A DNA stretch of 20,691 nt from an uncultured Eggerthellaceae bacterium (GTDB lineage: Bacteria; Actinomycetota; Coriobacteriia; Coriobacteriales; Eggerthellaceae): NCBI GenBank assembly GCA_910585565.1, contig CAJUFC010000192.1:1-20691 (forward strand). The letters are read 5' to 3'. The position numbers and the translations under genes are program-made. The notes under the pieces were generated by a model. That model did not search any database. It saw only the letters and a list, made by a program, of their open reading frames with translations, and was not told the origin of the DNA. Of this stretch, positions 19,544 to 20,691 are shown piece by piece (the first letter of the stretch is position 1; every line of letters starts with the position of its first letter).

Positions 19544-19985
19544 CGCGCTGGAGACCATGCGCGCGTTCGTCGAGAGCTATCCCAACGCGAACATCCTCGG
19601 CGACCTCGCGATCGACTACACCGACTCCGTCCCCAACTGCGGAGGCCTGTTCCCGTCCGGCCTCGTCGAGGTCAGCAGGAAGACCGACATCACCGGCGCC
19701 GTGACGGTGCAGAACCAGTACAACTTCGCGCTCTACACGGTCATGGCGAAGTCGCCGGACGAGGACGCCGGGGCGACATTCAACGCATCATGGCTCATGG
19801 GCTTTCAGGAGTGGGTGCAGGAGCAGAGCATCCTAGGCCTTGCGCCCGCGTTCGGGGACGACCCCAGGAAAGAGCGCATCACGGCGCAGAACGGCGCCCT
19901 CTATGCCGCAGAGGACGAGGGCACCGCCATCTACGCCATACGCATTTCAGTCACGTTCGAGAGGCACTACGAAAGGACACGATGA
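19536..19985 (+). CDS. Minor capsid protein 3 / tail terminator candidate
   Basis: A 149-residue protein like Minor_capsid_3: LGDLAIDYTDSVPNCGGLFPSGLVEVSRKTDITGAVTVQNQYNFALYTV and FNASWLMGFQEWVQEQSILGLAPAFGDDPRKERITAQNGALYAAEDEGTAIYAIRISVTFERHYE. The alternating strands and the final ISVTFERHY are typical. It probably ends the tail tube at the head side. It lies just before the major tail protein and overlaps it by ATGA. Confidence 0.75.
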   Translation: MADALETMRAFVESYPNANILGDLAIDYTDSVPNCGGLFPSGLVEVSRKTDITGAVTVQNQYNFALYTVMAKSPDEDAGATFNASWLMGFQEWVQEQSILGLAPAFGDDPRKERITAQNGALYAAEDEGTAIYAIRISVTFERHYERTR

Positions 19986-20533
19986 TGCCTAACAGCACGT
20001 TCAACACGCCGGAGAACCAGACCATCGCGCGCGAGCAGCTGGTCCTCTACCTCAACACCGGCACGTACGCGTCGCCCGCATGGAGCGCGCTCGGCAAGCG
20101 CGTCGAGGACTCCTCCATGGACTACGACTGGGGCGACGAGTCCAAGCAGGACATCCTGGGCAACACGCACAGCACGATGAAGAAGCCCGTCATCACGCAG
20201 TCGTTCGACCCCTGCAACCTCGATGCCGGCGACTCCGCCATCACCAAGGTGTGGGACCTCGCCGTGCGCGAGCAGGACCCGCAGGCCCTCTGCAACATGG
20301 ACCTCCTTCTTGTGCACCTCTACGCGGGCGCCACGGCGTCTCCCTTCGCAGAGCGTTACCCGGCGTCCATGGTCAAGCCCACGGGCCTGGGAGGCCCTGG
20401 CGGCGGCTCCATCGAGATGCCCATCGACGTGACCTTCGGCGGCAAGCGCGAGAAGGGCACCGCATCGGTCTCGGCAGACGGCACGGTCAGCTTCAACGCC
20501 GGCGGCACGACAGCGTCGGCGAAGTCGAACTAG
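19982..20533 (+). CDS. Major tail protein
   Basis: A 183-residue tail-tube protein. Recognisable parts are REQLVLYLNTGTYASPAWSALGKRVEDSSMDYDWGDES, QDILGNTHSTMKKPVITQSFDPCN, and the C-terminal GGSIEMPIDVTFGGKREKGTASV followed by GTVSFNAGG, all usual for major tail proteins of Gram-positive siphoviruses. The ATG at 19982 gives the 4-base overlap; a second ATG at 19985 has better spacing (7 bases) from AAAGGA at 19972-19977 and may be the true start. Tail chaperone genes normally follow, as here. Confidence 0.85.
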   Translation: MMPNSTFNTPENQTIAREQLVLYLNTGTYASPAWSALGKRVEDSSMDYDWGDESKQDILGNTHSTMKKPVITQSFDPCNLDAGDSAITKVWDLAVREQDPQALCNMDLLLVHLYAGATASPFAERYPASMVKPTGLGGPGGGSIEMPIDVTFGGKREKGTASVSADGTVSFNAGGTTASAKSN

Positions 20534-20543
20534 GGGGCGTGAC

Positions 20544-20691
20544 ATGGCAAAGAAGCTATCGTTCGACACCGGCGTGGTGGAGTACGACCTCAACGAGGAT
20601 GTCAAGGTTCGCTTCAACCCCACCGACACCGCCTTCGTGGAGCGCCTGTACAAGGTGTTCGGAGACCTGGAGGCGAAGCAGGACGAGTTCC
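20544..20691 (+). CDS. Tail assembly chaperone, 5' part (cut by window)
   Basis: The first 49 residues of a gene that continues beyond the window: AKKLSFDTGVVEYDLNEDVKVRFNPTDTAFVERLYKVFGD. The EYDLN...VRFNPTD...FVERLY pattern is that of the tail assembly protein encoded after the major tail gene in Gram-positive siphoviruses. Such genes often show a programmed frameshift near the 3' end, which is not visible here. The start ATG follows the major tail stop by 10 bases. Confidence 0.7.
   Translation, partial: MAKKLSFDTGVVEYDLNEDVKVRFNPTDTAFVERLYKVFGDLEAKQDEF

Noticed and set aside
1..20691. CRISPR array, tRNA genes, insertion sequences, integrase or attachment site
   Set aside because: None found: no spaced direct repeats of CRISPR type, no cloverleaf, no transposase or integrase motifs.

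Overview
The window is a GC-rich stretch of a tailed-phage or prophage genome. All roughly 30 recognisable genes lie on the + strand in one long, tightly packed run. Many neighbours overlap by 4 bases (ATGA or GTGA) or 8 bases, so the early genes look strongly co-translated. Ribosome sites are of the AGGAGG type. The protein families are those of siphoviruses of Gram-positive bacteria (DUF1351, Bet, a DnaD/phg_2220-type protein, DnaC, SPP1-type portal, minor capsid proteins 1-3). The base composition and the GCRCDACR-type Cys motif fit a high-GC actinobacterial host. A gut coriobacterium (Eggerthellaceae type) is my guess, but it is inference. No integrase, repressor, lysis gene or tRNA was seen, so lifestyle is undetermined.

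Layout. (1) 1-5772, recombination and replication: a 5'-cut RuvC-like resolvase candidate, a Myb/zinc-ribbon protein, a small hypothetical, a ParB-fold protein, DUF1351, the annealing protein Bet, a DnaD-like replication protein whose gene holds five 11-bp repeats (possible origin), and a DnaC-type helicase loader. (2) 5756-11466, nucleic-acid modification and accessory genes: an HNH-like protein, a large helicase-methyltransferase fusion, a cluster of small Cys-rich or HTH proteins, a phage Dam methylase split by a frameshift in a run of seven G, and a nuclease-like protein. (3) 11467-11626, a gap with two inverted repeats and a 14-bp hairpin. (4) 11627-20691, packaging, head and tail: a zinc-ribbon protein, a TerS-TerL fusion, portal, a minor capsid protein with an extra C-terminal JAB-like domain followed by a tiny acidic ORF, an intrinsic terminator, scaffold, major capsid, four connector/minor capsid proteins, major tail protein, and the start of a tail assembly gene.

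The most interesting points are the minor capsid/JAB fusion with its acidic partner in a lower-GC cassette, the G7 frameshift in the Dam gene just before its catalytic motif, the 11-bp iteron-like array inside the initiator-type gene, the TerS-TerL and helicase-methyltransferase fusions, and a 13-bp motif shared by the two late-region gaps.
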